Both the position numbers and the translations under genes were made by a program. The notes under the pieces were generated by a model that worked only from the letters and a program-made list of their open reading frames with translations, was not told the DNA's origin and ran no database searches. This document shows positions 38,054 to 49,560 of a stretch of 64,000 nt of DNA, piece by piece. The stretch is from Amphibalanus amphitrite. Its lineage: Eukaryota > Arthropoda > Thecostraca > Balanomorpha > Balanidae. Positions within the stretch are counted from its first letter, which is position 1. Each line of letters opens with the position of its first letter. The DNA is taken from the NCBI RefSeq assembly GCF_019059575.1, contig NW_024881714.1, forward strand, positions 372,001 through 436,000, read 5' to 3'.

Positions 38054-41000
38054 GTAAGTGCTCCTGGCGATGTTTTGGTATAGAGCCGATTAAATTTCAA
38101 CTACAATTTTTCCATCGGCGTAGTGTGCGCCGAAGCTCTGCACGTAATCTCGGTTTGTCCCTACACACGATTCAGTGTTTGGCTATTATATCAAAGCACT
38201 TTCGATGTAAACAGCGTCTTATACCTACGCGTAAAAGATGTTTATTGGGGACACATTCAAGTTGCACGGAGTTTCAACGAATCAGTCTTCTAATTTCAAA
38301 TACTGTAGAAACCTCGTCACCCTGTGCATAATCACGTCATTGGTGACACTGTGTCACTCCCGTGCCACGTCAAGGTCATCAGGTCACTGTGCGCGAGACC
38401 GGAGCGCACGCGAGCGAGACCCCCCCCCCTGCCGCGCCGCCCCTCCCCGGCAGTATGCCACGGTGGGTGACCACTGCGTTCGAAGACCCTGTCGGATAGC
38501 GCTGTGGGAAGACGTCCGGTCTACTGCCCATTAGGCGAGTCGATCGGACGGTAGTGGGAACCTACAGGATGTTTCATTATATATGAGCGATGGATGGCGG
38601 CGAAGTTGTAAGCTGTTCATTATCTTATATCAGCCGAAGCTTATGTTGAAGCTCTGAACTGCCGTCTCCGCTAATCGAGGTTTAGGACGGACACAGACTT
38701 CAACCGTGCTCAGTGGACTGCCTACGCTACGTGGAAGTATCACAGCCTTTTACCTATACCGTTCAACTGCACCAGACAGGTGTTCTACCAGTTTTGACTT
38801 TTGACTGACCGTCGACCTGTGCGCAGTGCACCAGTGCAGTGATGCCTCACATGATGACGTGCGTCGTACGGTGACCGAGACCCGTCTACGTCATTTGGCA
38901 TTGTTCCTTTAGTGCTGCAAACGACGCTGTTATGGGAAACAGATAAAGATTGCTTAATATCTGCCTTCATTGTTCGAACAATGGCTTAGCTAAAATATTC
39001 GTCTTCCTCGGGACTGATCCTCATTAGGAAACGACCTAATGTTCGTCCCCTTATTTGGAGAAAAAGTGTTCTGCAAGGAACTCACGGTGCTCATAAATCG
39101 AACCAAATCAATTCATAAGTGAAGAACCGCCAACAGCAACCTTGGCTCGGCGTGCCTTCAATGGGCTGTTCTGCCACAAGACTCCGAATGGGTGAGGGCG
39201 GCGCTGCCGCGGGGGTTGAGCGGAGGGCGGTGCAATGTGGCTACCGCGGCTGCCGCGGGGTTGAGGGCGTTGCGGCTGCCGTGGGGGCGGACAAGCCCCA
39301 TTGACTGTGTGGTGTGACCGGGGCGGCACTGACCTCACCATCGCCTGGTGACCCGGTTTGGCTCAGGGTCGACCCCACAAGGCTGTCCGCCTAAACACAT
39401 GCCTATCTGTCGCTGGTGGGAGAGTGATATGAGAAAACAAAGCATTCCTTGTTAGCCGGAGAGGGTATTTATAACGAGCTATGACCGATGGCCCACTAAG
39501 CAAGGAGAACCCATGCTGGGATCGGGAATCACCGTCTCTCGCTAAATTGGTTCCCTGATAGTGATGCATCTTAATCGAGACTTGATGTGTGTTTATACAC
39601 ATAAGTCTCGCCTGTATCGTTTAATCACAGCTTGAGTCGGCGACTCGTACATGGGAATGAGTGCTGGGCGCGTCAGGTGACTGATGTTTTACAGCGATAG
39701 TACAGCTGCTGCCGCTTTGGGAAGTTTTTATTATCGGCTCGTTTTTCCGTCATGGTTATGCCGAGCGGATCTTGGCTGGACGCCAGCTCGACGAACGATT
39801 TCACGGTGGTTTTCTCAGGCAGGAAGCACACGCCGGTTTTTTTGACACGACTTCAGTGTGATATATCGCTGGCTTATGCGTTTGTGGTTTGGATAGCTGA
39901 AATCTGGTAATGTGTACGAAGAATGAGCTACAATTTTACTGGGATTATGAACCAAGCAGCAGTGTCGATGGCCGGTGTTTGACACACATGCTTCGCTCTT
40001 CAAACTCTTATAATTGAACGACGTTAAGGAGTGCCTCGTTGACACCATTTGCCGCATTGTTTTCCTAACACAATGGCTACTCCAGCCCACGGCTGCGGCT
40101 GGGCGGGCGTGCCTGTCTGTCGGCCGATTGGGGCCATCTCGTGTCTGGGCTGGCCGCTGCAGCTCCATGCAGCGGAGTGTGTCCGTCCGCCGGTGGGCTG
40201 GCCGCTCTCCGCAGTCCGCAGTGTTCACCGCCGAGTCGGCAGCTCCGGCGGACCGCAGCGAGCGACGGTACTGCGCCGCACTACACGGTCCACCGAGCCG
40301 CCGCCCAGTCTCTCCCGGCTGACCAGCCCCGTCCAGGGGCCCGCCCGAGAGAGTGGCCACCCGAGCGGACACCCCAGGGGGCTGGGAGATCGCGGCAGAC
40401 CGCTCTCACTGCCGCGTGTCGGTCAGCCCGTCACACAGCTGACGGTGCCGTGTTCCCTGCAGGGAGAAACCCGGCCGTCACCCGACTGGAGCTCGGGTGA
40501 CGAACTGACGGGTGGGTCCAAGTCCCAGGAAGCTCGTTCCCTGCAGAGGTCTTTGGTGAAGGTGGCACTCAATGGCTTCAGTCGTGTTCCGTTCGACTGG
40601 ATTAGAATAATCCTTCTCGATGCTCGTCGTCTGCCTGCTGTTCTGTTGCGCCATCTCGTCGCTCCGTCATCTTTCCCCGACTCGACCACGCCTTTCGTCT
40701 CCCCACGGTTCTCCCCGTCTCCCTCTCACACTTCCCCACTGCTTTTGAGCTCCCACATTCGGCACAAACGGTCGAGTTTCGGTGCTGCCTGCCGAACAGA
40801 TGGCCGGCCGGCCAGCGACGGTCCCGTTGCGGCGCGGTCGCTGGCGAGCCGGCACACACGGGCTCCGTCGGTACCTGTGCCGCTGCTACCGCCGCACCGG
40901 ACCGGCTACCGTCTGTCGGTGTGGCAGTGGTGGAGTGTCGGTCGGACCGACGGTCACTGCGCCGGTGCCGCTCGTGCAGTGGGCTTGGTGCTCGGTGGTG

Positions 41001-44000
41001 GGCGGTGGATGCGAGTTTGGAGGTGTCGAATAGTTGGTGAGCTGTCTTGAAAAGAGGTTGTGACTTGGTGAGTCAGCCCGAGTGGTGTCAGCCTGACGAG
41101 CTGGGTTCGTTTGTGTCGTCTCATGGATCTGTAGGTGCCCGTTGGTGGACCATTCGTCTGAATCTTCGGACTGTTTGTCGTTATTATCGTATGCACCGTG
41201 TGTGCGTTTAAGTTATCGATCGTTTTCTTACTGTGCAAATGCAAACTTGGGTACTGGGCGCATTTGCTTGGGTACTGGGCGTATGATATTATAGTGCTTG
41301 AATCATGTGTGCTCTTGCATAAATCCTTCTTTCGTGCTCCGTGAGCTCGGTTGCAGTTTTCACGTTTCGTAAGGTTTCTCTACTACGATAATGCAATACG
41401 AGGGAGTGTTTTATGATTCATATTTGCGTCATGTCCCTGACTTAGCTGTCTATGTGTTGCGAGCAGGTGTGATTAATAGGAAAAGCGACAAAACAAACAC
41501 GAATCCGTGTTGTGCGGCAATTGACGCACTTAGCTGACTATGGAAAGCGGATATGAGCTTGAACGTTTATTTGTTTTTACCGACATTTTTTTTTTTTTAC
41601 TTTACATAGACTGAGCTGGCACGAACCCCGCCTCAAACAATGGATATGCTACCACCATACCAGCTAATCACGACGCGTCAAGTCATGCAAATATGATTTT
41701 TTTTTTATTTATTCTTGTATTTTTTTTTCAATTCGAAACGTCAAGGTTGAGCAATAGCAATTACTGTAATGCCAATGTGACCCTCTGCAGTAGCTGATGT
41801 CTTTATGTGTCTCTCTGTCTGCAGCTCGGACGTCGAGTCGTCGCTAGCCGTGCTGGACCGCGTCCTCTCCGAGTTCGACGACATCGAGACGGACAGCTTC
41901 TTCAGCGGCGACGGCGAGTCGCCGGCGGCGGCCGCCGACGCGCTGGCCGAGCTGGAGGCCGAGGGCGCGGGCCGGCGCACCTCTCCGCCGCCCGTCGACC
42001 GGTCGACCAAGCCGCGCTCGGCCAGCGCCGCCGCCACGCCCGCAGCCAGCTGGAGGTCCAGCCGGAGTGATGCCAACACGGCCCACTCCTCGGCGGGAAA
42101 CAGGGCGGAGCGAGGAGCTCAGTCGCCCTCCCCGTCACCGCCGGGCAGGACTGGAAGCTCGAGGGTAAACGGACTGGTCAGGAGCTTCGAGAGCTCGAGT
42201 CGAGAGAGCTCGCCGCCGCAGACGGCGCTCTTGGTGAGGGCTCAGAGCTCCGTGGCTAAGTCGAGGCCCGGTGAGTCGCGACCGAGACGCTCACAGAGTG
42301 AGACAAGGTTTGGGGACTCGGTGGCTGCGCGCCGCTCGCCTCCCAAAGTGGTGCGTCCGATCGGGCCACCGCCTACCACGCGTCCGCCGCCACCTCCCCC
42401 GCCTCCGCCCCCGCCCCCGCCACCACCGAGTCACGAGCTGCCTCCCGCCGCGGAACAGTCACCGATGTCTGTCAGTCAAATCCAACCGACAGTCGTATCA
42501 GTCGGTCACACCGAGCGGGCCGGCCGCAGTCGACAGCGAGCCCCGTCCGCCGCCGCCGCACCTCCTCCGCCGCCGGAGCTACCGCCTCTGCCGACCAAAG
42601 CAGCGCTGAGACAGAAGTCGTCCCCGCACCTCAACTATTACCCTCCTGGCGACCCGCGCCGGCGCAGTCTACCTGCCAAGGAGGCGCTAAGCGGAGCGGC
42701 GCCAGAGGTCAGCGGGAATATCGATTCTAAAATCAAACGGCTCTCGCTCAATTTCGAGCCGCACGGCCCGATTGTGTTGACTGGTCGCGCTGGTTTGGCG
42801 AGAGACGAGCTGGGTAGGCTAGAGCGGGCACTGAACGGTCGGCCTGACCACCGTCCTCAGCCGCAGCTGCTGAGCCCCCGAGGGGACCGCAGCCTGGAGT
42901 ACAGACAGCCCAACAGACAGGAACTTCTTCGACAAGACGCTAGAGAAGGTCAGAGCGGATCTCAGACTCCGGTGCAAAACCATCCCGAGCAGAGAGCAGG
43001 GGAGAGGCTTCACGGCGCGCATGACACGACAGGTCAAGAACAAAGCGAGGCGACTTACCACACGGTGGAGGCGAGGCTGGAGCAGCAGCCGTCCCGCCCT
43101 CCGGAGCCCGGCAGGGACGTGAGCTACACACAACACACAGCTGCACCACCTGAAGATAAGGAGCGCACGCCTTCCCCAGTAGAGACGATTCGCTCAGCGG
43201 GTCCGACAGTCCGGCCGGCGCAGGAGACGGCCGCGCCGGGTGGCTCACTGCCACTCCGCCGGCCCGCCGGCACCCTGACCGAGGGGTCAGCCCGCGCGGG
43301 TCCGCGACCCGTGCGAGGGTCACCCCCGGCCGCCCCCGTCACCGAGGCAACCCCAGCCAGTGAGGAGCAGAAGCCATCTCTGCCGGCTAAGCAGCACTCA
43401 GCGAGGAACAGAGATGAGAGGAGACCGCCAGCTCGTCGGAAGAGGGACCGGAGACGGAACCCTGACGAGCCGCCTCCGCCGCCGGAGGAGGCCCAGAAGC
43501 AGATCTCCCTGCTCCTCAACCGGTGAGTGTTGTGGTCGGTCGGTCAGTGGGTCTTCAAATAATCATGATCGAATAGAGAGATCAAAATTAGGGGGGGGGG
43601 GTCATTGCCTTATGCTACAGAGACGCACAATGAATGCCATTTTATGTATGATACTTATGCAATGCGTTTAACCGGAAGGTATGACATGAACGTCGAACGC
43701 AGTGGGTCAAAGAAGTGGGCTTTAGAGTTGAGTTTCCCTAGCTACAATAAAAATGGGGTGCACTGAGCCTTGCATTTAAATCCCTCTTTCCGGTAGGCCT
43801 GATTGTCTGCGGTGTTCATGTTTTCATGTTGTCGGAACTGACGTCATGATGTGTTCATAATGCCGAAAATGACAGCAACATGTAAACGGTTTAAAAATGG
43901 CTTTAGATCATTGGTGATAACATAATGCATATTTGAGTCGTCTTGTTATGACTTCATTCATGTCTTAGTGGGTAGTTGATGTGTGGGTAGTTGCATGTGC

Positions 44001-47000
44001 TTCATTCATTTGGGTAGTTGCTATTCAATCGAAGTCGCTGCGCTTTGTTTTGGGGACTCATAACTCACAACGATCCTTCCTAGTTTTTATATCTTATTTT
44101 CTTATTTGTCTTATATGAAATACATTGATATAATGAAGGTAAACTATGTCACTGTGTGATAAACAAAACCGTACCTAATTGTCGAGTAAAGTTCATCATC
44201 TGAACCCATCGGCATAGCTCAAGTCCATGGTCTATACCGGCCAGATCCTCGGTGACTACATCTCAGATGTGTCATTAGTATCAGGTTCGATGTTCCGCCC
44301 ACGTGCCCGCTAAGGTGTCAGTGTGTCGTGCTACGCCGTGTCAGCCCCCGGTGTCTCTCGTGTGTCTGACCCGGTGTCATGTGTGGTGTCTCGGCAGCGG
44401 GCCCGACACACCGACCAGTACCCTGAACGGCTCCGTATCGACCATGCGGAGCACGGCCTCGACAGCGGCCACTGAGACGGGCACGGGTCAGCGTGGAACC
44501 GGCTCCCGGCCGCTGCGGCAGGCCAGTGTGGAGGTAAGGAACGGGGGAGTGAGGAGGGACTGAGAATTACCGGCTCCCGGCCGCTGCAACAGGCTAGCGT
44601 GGAGGCCAGGTTAGTGTGGGCTACATTTCATGGAACGGACTTCGGCGACCTTTCGTTGCTACAGGTCAGATTGGAGGTAAGGCAGAGAGGAGTAAGATGA
44701 ACCCATAATGACGCGTATAAAAAAAATGTTACAAACCGCCCCAGCCTTCTGTCAAGGTAAGACTGACTCCTTCGGTCACGAGACACTCATGGAGAAATGT
44801 GTGACTAACCGTGTCGAGGCCTACGTCCTGTGTGGGAAAATGCTGATGGGTCTGTCGTTCAAGGACTGGACAGCGGTATGGGCATTGTCGGGCTTGATCA
44901 GAGTGGCATTAGGCTATTATTCCTGTGACGGCCCCTCATTATACGTTGTTACTGATTACTGTGAAACGGACATCGGCTTCCGAGACTGAAATAACGCTGT
45001 CCGAACGTCATCCTTGATAACGATACGCTTCGATGCCTTTAACCAGCGCATTTAATCGTGATTATCCAGTTTGTCCATGAATTACTTTTTTGTGCGCCTC
45101 TGAATGCTATCTAACCGCAGTTCCGCTATTATAGATCGTCGAAAAATTTTCCCCAGCCCCCATTAGATGTCTAGTGTTAACCGGATACCGTCTAACATTA
45201 CGGCACTAACTGACCCTCTGACGTCCACTCTCTCCGCGCCTGCAGAGTCGTCTCCGCCCGAGCCGACCGGCGCCCTCCCCGCCGATCCAGCGCCAGGCCT
45301 CCGCACCCAGCGGCTCCCTCAGCTCGCGGCACAGCGACGCCAGCGCCACCGCCGGCGGCCGCGGCAGTCACAGCTTCCGCGCGGCGCCGACAGGCAGCGA
45401 GGAGCGCCGCGGTCGCGGTCTGCGCCGGAGCGACGAGCCGCCGACGCCGACGCGGTCCGTCGCTGCCGATGACCGCGTGCTGGAGAGAGGAGAAGACGGC
45501 GCCACGGTTGGAGAGGTGACGTTTGAACTGGATGGCGGTGGACGAACCTTCAACTATGTCTCATACCGAGATGGAGGCGACGGCAGCGGCCCGGCCATGG
45601 GTCCCATGTCCCTGCCTGGCTCACTGGCGATGGAGCAGCCCGACTCCCCGCCCACAAACAGCTACCCCAAGAAGATGCCGCTCTTCTCCCCCATCGTCAA
45701 GGACCGGCTGAACGATAACACCAACATGTACATCCCGGCGCCGCCGTCACCCCGCCCGGACTACTATGACTCCGAGCTCTCCGAGACGGACTCGCTGGCT
45801 CGCGAGGGCTCCGACACAGAGGCGCTGTTTGGGCTGCAGGAAAAGCAGAAGGTTGGAAAGAAGAAGACCTCTGGTGGTAGATTCGGAGCGACCAAAACCT
45901 CGCCACCGATGCATCGGAAGAACAAGGTTAAAGAGAGTAAGGAGCGACATCAAAAGAAGAAAACGCCAGAGAAGGACGCACCGGCGGCTGAAACGAAGAC
46001 GGACTCGAAGGGGCGTGGCAAGACCAGCGTGGCGACCACGCCCACTCGGGAGGTGACAGTGACACACCTGTCTCCACAGCAGGAGACACCTCCTTCGGTC
46101 CGTCAGACGGCAGCGGCAGGGAAGCAGCCGCCCACCCCGCAGAAATCCACCTCCCTGCTCAAACGGCCGTCACTCACCAAACAGCTTTCGTCGCCCAAAA
46201 AGACGCCAGCCCCGAAACCGGCACCCGCTCCGAAGCAGCCGGCAGCGCGGGTTTCGTCCAAGGTGTCGCCAGCGCCGAAACAGCCCAGCTCGTCGAAGGA
46301 GGCACTAGCTGCAAAGCAGTCAACCTCAGTAAAGCAGGGAGCACCTGTGTCCCAAGCACCCTCCTCACGCAAGAGCTCGGCCATATCAATCAAGCAGTCC
46401 GCACGAAGAACTTCCTCCCCGAAACAGCCGCCGTCCCCGGTCCATCCTCCCGCTGAGGAAGAGTCAGTCCTTCCCACACCTCCTCCCTCTCCTCCCTCCC
46501 CTCCGGCACAGTCGGCACCTCCTCCTCCCTCCGAGACAGCCATTTCTCCTCCGCACACCGCTGGTCCCTCATCCCCTCCCGCTGAGGAAACAGCAGCATC
46601 GTCTACCAAGCCAGCCATGACACCTCTTCAGGCAATGATTGAAGACTTCCACAGGAACCTTCCACCTCCCCCGGCCTTTGACGACGCCGACGCCCTGAAT
46701 GTGTCGATGGATGAGCCACCGTCGCTAGCTGAGGAGGTAGAAATGGAGCCCGATGACTCCTACTACTCTGATGACTCACTTGACTATCAGGACGGGCGCT
46801 CCAAGGGCGCAGCCAAGCGCCGAAGACGACGAAAGAGTGATTGGTCGACTACCACCAGCTTCGACTTTGTACATCGAAAGGAGGCTCGTAAACGGATCCC
46901 GGAGAAGCTAACTAATCGGGATGAGGGTATCAGCTCACTGGAGAGCCATAACTCGGCTAGTGATGAAAATGAGGGATCTAGAAAGAGGCGCCAGGCGGGT

Positions 47001-48270
47001 CTCATCGCCGCAGTCGCTGCTGAGCAGACCCCGACTGACTCCAAGCCAGCCCGCCAGGACAGCGGCAAACAGAGGAACAAGTTCGACTCGATCCGTAAAC
47101 TGCTGAAGGAAGGCCGACTGGAGGGTCTGGAGACGCCGCCGCCGGACTTCGTGCCACCTCCGCCGCCGGCTGTGGCCAAGAGTGCGCGCCGGCAGCCGGG
47201 CCGGCCGGCGGCGGACGCTACCGCTGGCTCCTCCGAGCAGACACCAGAGCAGGAGACGCCGGTCCGACTGAGGCCGCGAGACAGCTCGGCCGGCTCAGGA
47301 GGCTCCGGTCAGAGGCCACGCTCGCACAGTCAGCCTGCATCATCACTGGTGGATGCCGCCGCCAGTCGGGAGCGCAGCTCTCAGTCTCCCCATGAGGTGC
47401 GCACGTCACAGTCCTTCCTGCACCAGAAGGGACCTTCGTCGCTGTTTGTCGACTACCGTCGGCCGAGCGGCGGCGGCACCACGAGCAGCGGCGGGGGTCC
47501 GCCGTCAGGCCGACGCCGGCCGGCTCCGCGGCCTGACCCGGCTCTCCGGCTCCGAGCTGACTCCCCACTGCGCCGTAACCGGCCGGTGCGACCCGCAGAG
47601 GGGGTCCAGGTGAACCCGCTGACGCACGCGCGGCCCGGACCGCCGCTGTCTCCGCTGGCCACCTTCCACAGCGCCGAGAGTCTGCACAGCTCTCTGCCGC
47701 CGGTGCTGCGCGCGTCTGGAGGGAAGGGAGCCAACCGCGGCCACCTGACGCTGCCCGGGGAGAGGGGCCTCGAGCGCAGGGACGTCCGGAGGGCCGACAG
47801 CCTGGCCGTCAGCAAAAAGGAAAAAGGTGAGAGGAATAGGAATAGGGCATTGAAGGGAGTAAAGATACCGCGGTAATGAGAGCAGAGAGAAGGAAGGGAA
47901 AGAAGCCAGAAGGGAGATAGGGAGGGGAGAGAGAGGGAGGGGTGAGAAGATGTGGACCAAGAAAGATCGGTAGATAGAGTGAGATTGTATGTTAAACTAC
48001 GTACTGACATTCATATGCTGCGTGCTAAATGAATGCGCAGCGCAGCAGCTTTTCCTGGCTTCTTTACATTCCGCGCTTACGTACATACATACGTCAGGCA
48101 TGGCACGTGTTTATTTAAAGGGGAAAATAGTTTCTTAGCAGTACTTTTACCTACATGACATGCCTGGTAAGTTCGCTATTTTTCAGTTTTGCTCACGAAT
48201 TGCGCACAACACTGAAAACCTGGGAATGCCATGTTGTCTTCTTGCAGGGCCTCTAAAGGCCAAACGTTAG
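37914..48270 (+). CDS. Five-exon gene for a 1525-residue proline/serine-rich, largely disordered protein of unknown family
   Basis: Exons are 37914-38053, 41825-43522, 44398-44533, 45246-47826 and 48248-48270. All four introns are GT-AG with good consensus (gtaagt, gtgagt, gtaagg, gtgaga donors; pyrimidine-rich acceptors ending cag), and phases 2, 2, 0 and 1 all join without a frameshift. The total is 4578 nt, exactly 1526 codons including TAG. The start is the first ATG after an in-frame TAG at 37902. Visible protein features: a 15-Pro run (residues 234-248), a segment of Lys-Gln-Pro/Ser repeats (about 974-1030), a second Pro-rich stretch (about 1070-1092), an acidic Tyr/Ser/Asp patch (about 1164), a basic cluster K1182-K1188 and an amphipathic segment (1270-1285) just before another poly-Pro run. 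I see no signal peptide, membrane segment or catalytic domain. The Pro-rich tracts could bind SH3, WW or profilin partners, so a scaffold or cytoskeletal adaptor is a guess. The family is not recognised. The last exon is the least certain. Confidence 0.8.
38054..41824 (+). other. Intron 1, with a GC-rich 333-codon open frame of doubtful meaning
   Basis: This is a 3.77-kb intron. A GC-rich block around 39.1-41.0 kb holds an open frame at 40049-41050 on the sense strand. Its translation is Arg/Ser/Pro-rich with no family resemblance, and other frames nearby are also open, as expected of high GC. A 10-base C-run is at 38420-38429. The sequence cttgggtactgggcg is repeated in tandem at about 41246-41280. 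AT-rich sequence with poly-T runs (41587-41737) precedes exon 2. Confidence 0.6.
41825..43522 (+). CDS. Exon 2 of the 1525-residue protein
   Basis: The acceptor is a long pyrimidine run ending gtctgcag at 41824. The exon covers residues 47-613 and stays open for 1698 nt. It begins with a short acidic, leucine-patterned segment (SSLAVLDRVLSEFDDIE, residues 52-68) that could form a helix, then becomes Ser/Pro/Arg-rich. Fifteen consecutive prolines lie at residues 234-248. The donor is CG/gtgagt at 43523. Retention of intron 2 would hit a stop immediately after the donor (TGA within gtgag), which supports splicing here. GC content is much higher than in the flanking introns. Confidence 0.85.
43523..44397 (+). 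other. Intron 2, with a short tandem duplication
   Basis: This is an 875-nt intron. It carries an 11-base G-run at 43591-43601. It also has a degenerate duplication in which CTTCATTCAT (43952 and 44000) and TGGGTAGTTG (43969, 43984 and 44011) recur. No other feature is visible. Confidence 0.7.
44398..44533 (+). CDS. Exon 3 of the 1525-residue protein
   Basis: The acceptor tctcggcag ends at 44397 and the donor GAG/gtaagg begins at 44534. The exon adds residues 613-658, a Ser/Thr/Gly-rich linker, and its first base completes Arg613 from exon 2. The 3' end of the exon, including the donor, is duplicated downstream in intron 3 (see 44498-44680). Reading past the donor meets TGA at 44561, so the exon must end before that in this frame. 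Confidence 0.8.
44498..44680 (+). repeat. Triplicated exon-3 end and splice donor
   Basis: The last 36 bases of exon 3 (44498-44533, beginning ACCGGCTCCCGGCCGCTG) recur at 44569-44604 with a few changes. A third, more degenerate copy ends around 44680. Copy 1 carries the used donor GAG/gtaagg. Copy 2 has lost it (gaggccagg). Copy 3 keeps GGAG/gtaagg at 44674-44680. The copies lie about 71 and 143 nt apart. Confidence 0.75.
44681..45245 (+). other. Remainder of intron 3
   Basis: Ordinary intronic sequence ending in the ctctccgcgcctgcag acceptor. A 93-codon open frame at 44708-44989 has no recognisable protein features and no suitable splice phase. Confidence 0.6.
45246..47826 (+). CDS. Exon 4 (largest) of the 1525-residue protein
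   Basis: The acceptor is ctctccgcgcctgcag, ending at 45245. The exon is in frame from its first base, 231 nt before the point where a simple open frame would be called from an alternative start codon. It encodes residues 659-1518 plus the first base of codon 1519. In order there are an Arg/Ser-rich lead, a more ordered stretch around residues 748-862 (with MPLFSPIVKDRLND at 802 and an acidic Ser/Glu run after it), Lys-Gln-Pro repeats, Pro-rich segments, an acidic Tyr-Ser-Asp patch, KRRRRRK at 1182-1188 and the KFDSIRKLLKEGRLEG segment at 1270-1285 followed by PPPDFVPPPPP. The donor is AAAAAG/gtgaga. If it were not used, the frame would run on to a TAA ending at 47876. Confidence 0.85.
48248..48270 (+). 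CDS. Candidate terminal coding exon
   Basis: A strong acceptor (tgtcttcttgcag, ending 48247) is followed by 23 nt that complete Gly1519 and add PLKAKR, then TAG. Phase 1 matches the exon-4 donor exactly. The gene would end KKEKGPLKAKR. I found no AATAAA in the next kilobase, so the 3' UTR end is unknown. A different downstream exon, perhaps outside the window, or intron-4 retention ending at 47876, are alternatives. Confidence 0.5.
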
Positions 48271-49139
48271 CCCGCGCTCGCTCTGCCATTTGAGTGGGCG
48301 TCACTGCATTGCGATCTGCTTAGATCATGTTCGTGTTTTCCATACAGGCTAGCGATTCTGAGGAATTTCAACGTATTCAGACACGGTGCTGATTGGGGCA
48401 ATTGTGTCCATTGTTTTCACGCTAAGCTGTGGCTGTCACCTGGTGACTTTTCCTCGTCCACATAATTTGTTTATGAGCTATGTCGCTTTTTGGGCAATTC
48501 ATGAATTAGTGCTTTAAGTTCACGGCCTAGCTGCATGCACGATCCGTCGATGCATGTAAACCTAAGGAGACATGGCAACTACAGACATATTCGACTGTGC
48601 TACTGTGCAGCGCTGTTCGAGTTTCAGACAACTCTTCAGACGCCATATTGATGATAGCAGTTGATTGTTGGCCGGCCAATCCGTCGTAGCGGACAACATT
48701 TTATGTATCTCTGCTCTTCAATCAAGTAGCAAGGATCATCGCTGCGCTCTTAGACTGAATCAAAGTCCAAGTTACTATCTTGACGAGGTTTTTGTCTCAC
48801 CGTTTGATCAGAGTGACCAGCTGATCAGAACGAAATGACTGACTGGTTCCGTTCAAAGTGAATCGCTTATTGTCCAATGTCCATTCAGATCGGAACAGAG
48901 TCCTTGTGACAGTGTATGTGACTAAGAGAGGTGACAGTCGGCACCAGTAGCTGCCCACCTGGTCTCAATAGTGCCACGTGAGGATATGTGACACCTTGTG
49001 ACGCCATGTGACACCACGTGACGCACGTGATGCACATTGCACATACCGGCACGGATCTGCTGACACACCGTTGAGGCGCCCCCAATGCCCTTTGCCCTTT
49101 ACCCCTCTCTGCACTGCGTCTGCAACCACTACCGACCTC
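48271..49139. other. Likely 3' UTR or downstream flank, then intergenic
   Basis: No AATAAA is seen directly after the proposed stop. GTGACACC/GTGACGC units repeat imperfectly at about 48987-49030. Confidence 0.4.
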
Positions 49140-49560
49140 ACCAGCGTCTACAGACCCCATCTGCCTTTTACCGTTCCGCTCTCATCCGTTCTCGTACCAA
49201 CACCGTCTGTCAATCCCATCCATCAGCCGTCTCCCGAGTCCGACCCCAGCACCGTTTACCGTTTACCTCCGCCGTCTCCGTCTACTGTATGCCGTCTCCC
49301 GAACCCGTCTGCCGTCTCCCGACCCCGTCACCGTTTACCGTCTGCCGTCTCCGTCCACCGTCTGCCGTTCTCCAACCCTGCATGCCATCTTCAATCCCGT
49401 CTATCTTTCACCGTTTACCTTTACCGCTGTTGCATCCGCCGTGTGCGGCGTCTCCATCGCCGTCTACCGTCTTCCGACCCTAAATGCCGTCTCACGATCC
49501 TACATACCACCTCCAGACCACGTCACCGTTTACCGTCTACCGCTTTCGCCTCCTCCGTCT
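49140..49560. repeat. Degenerate CCGTCT-based minisatellite
   Basis: Variants of ccgtctgccgtctcccgaac and caccgtttaccgtctaccg recur about every 20-40 bases. The repeat keeps several frames open (49008-49691 and 49085-49483), so those frames are products of the repeat, not genes. Confidence 0.75.
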
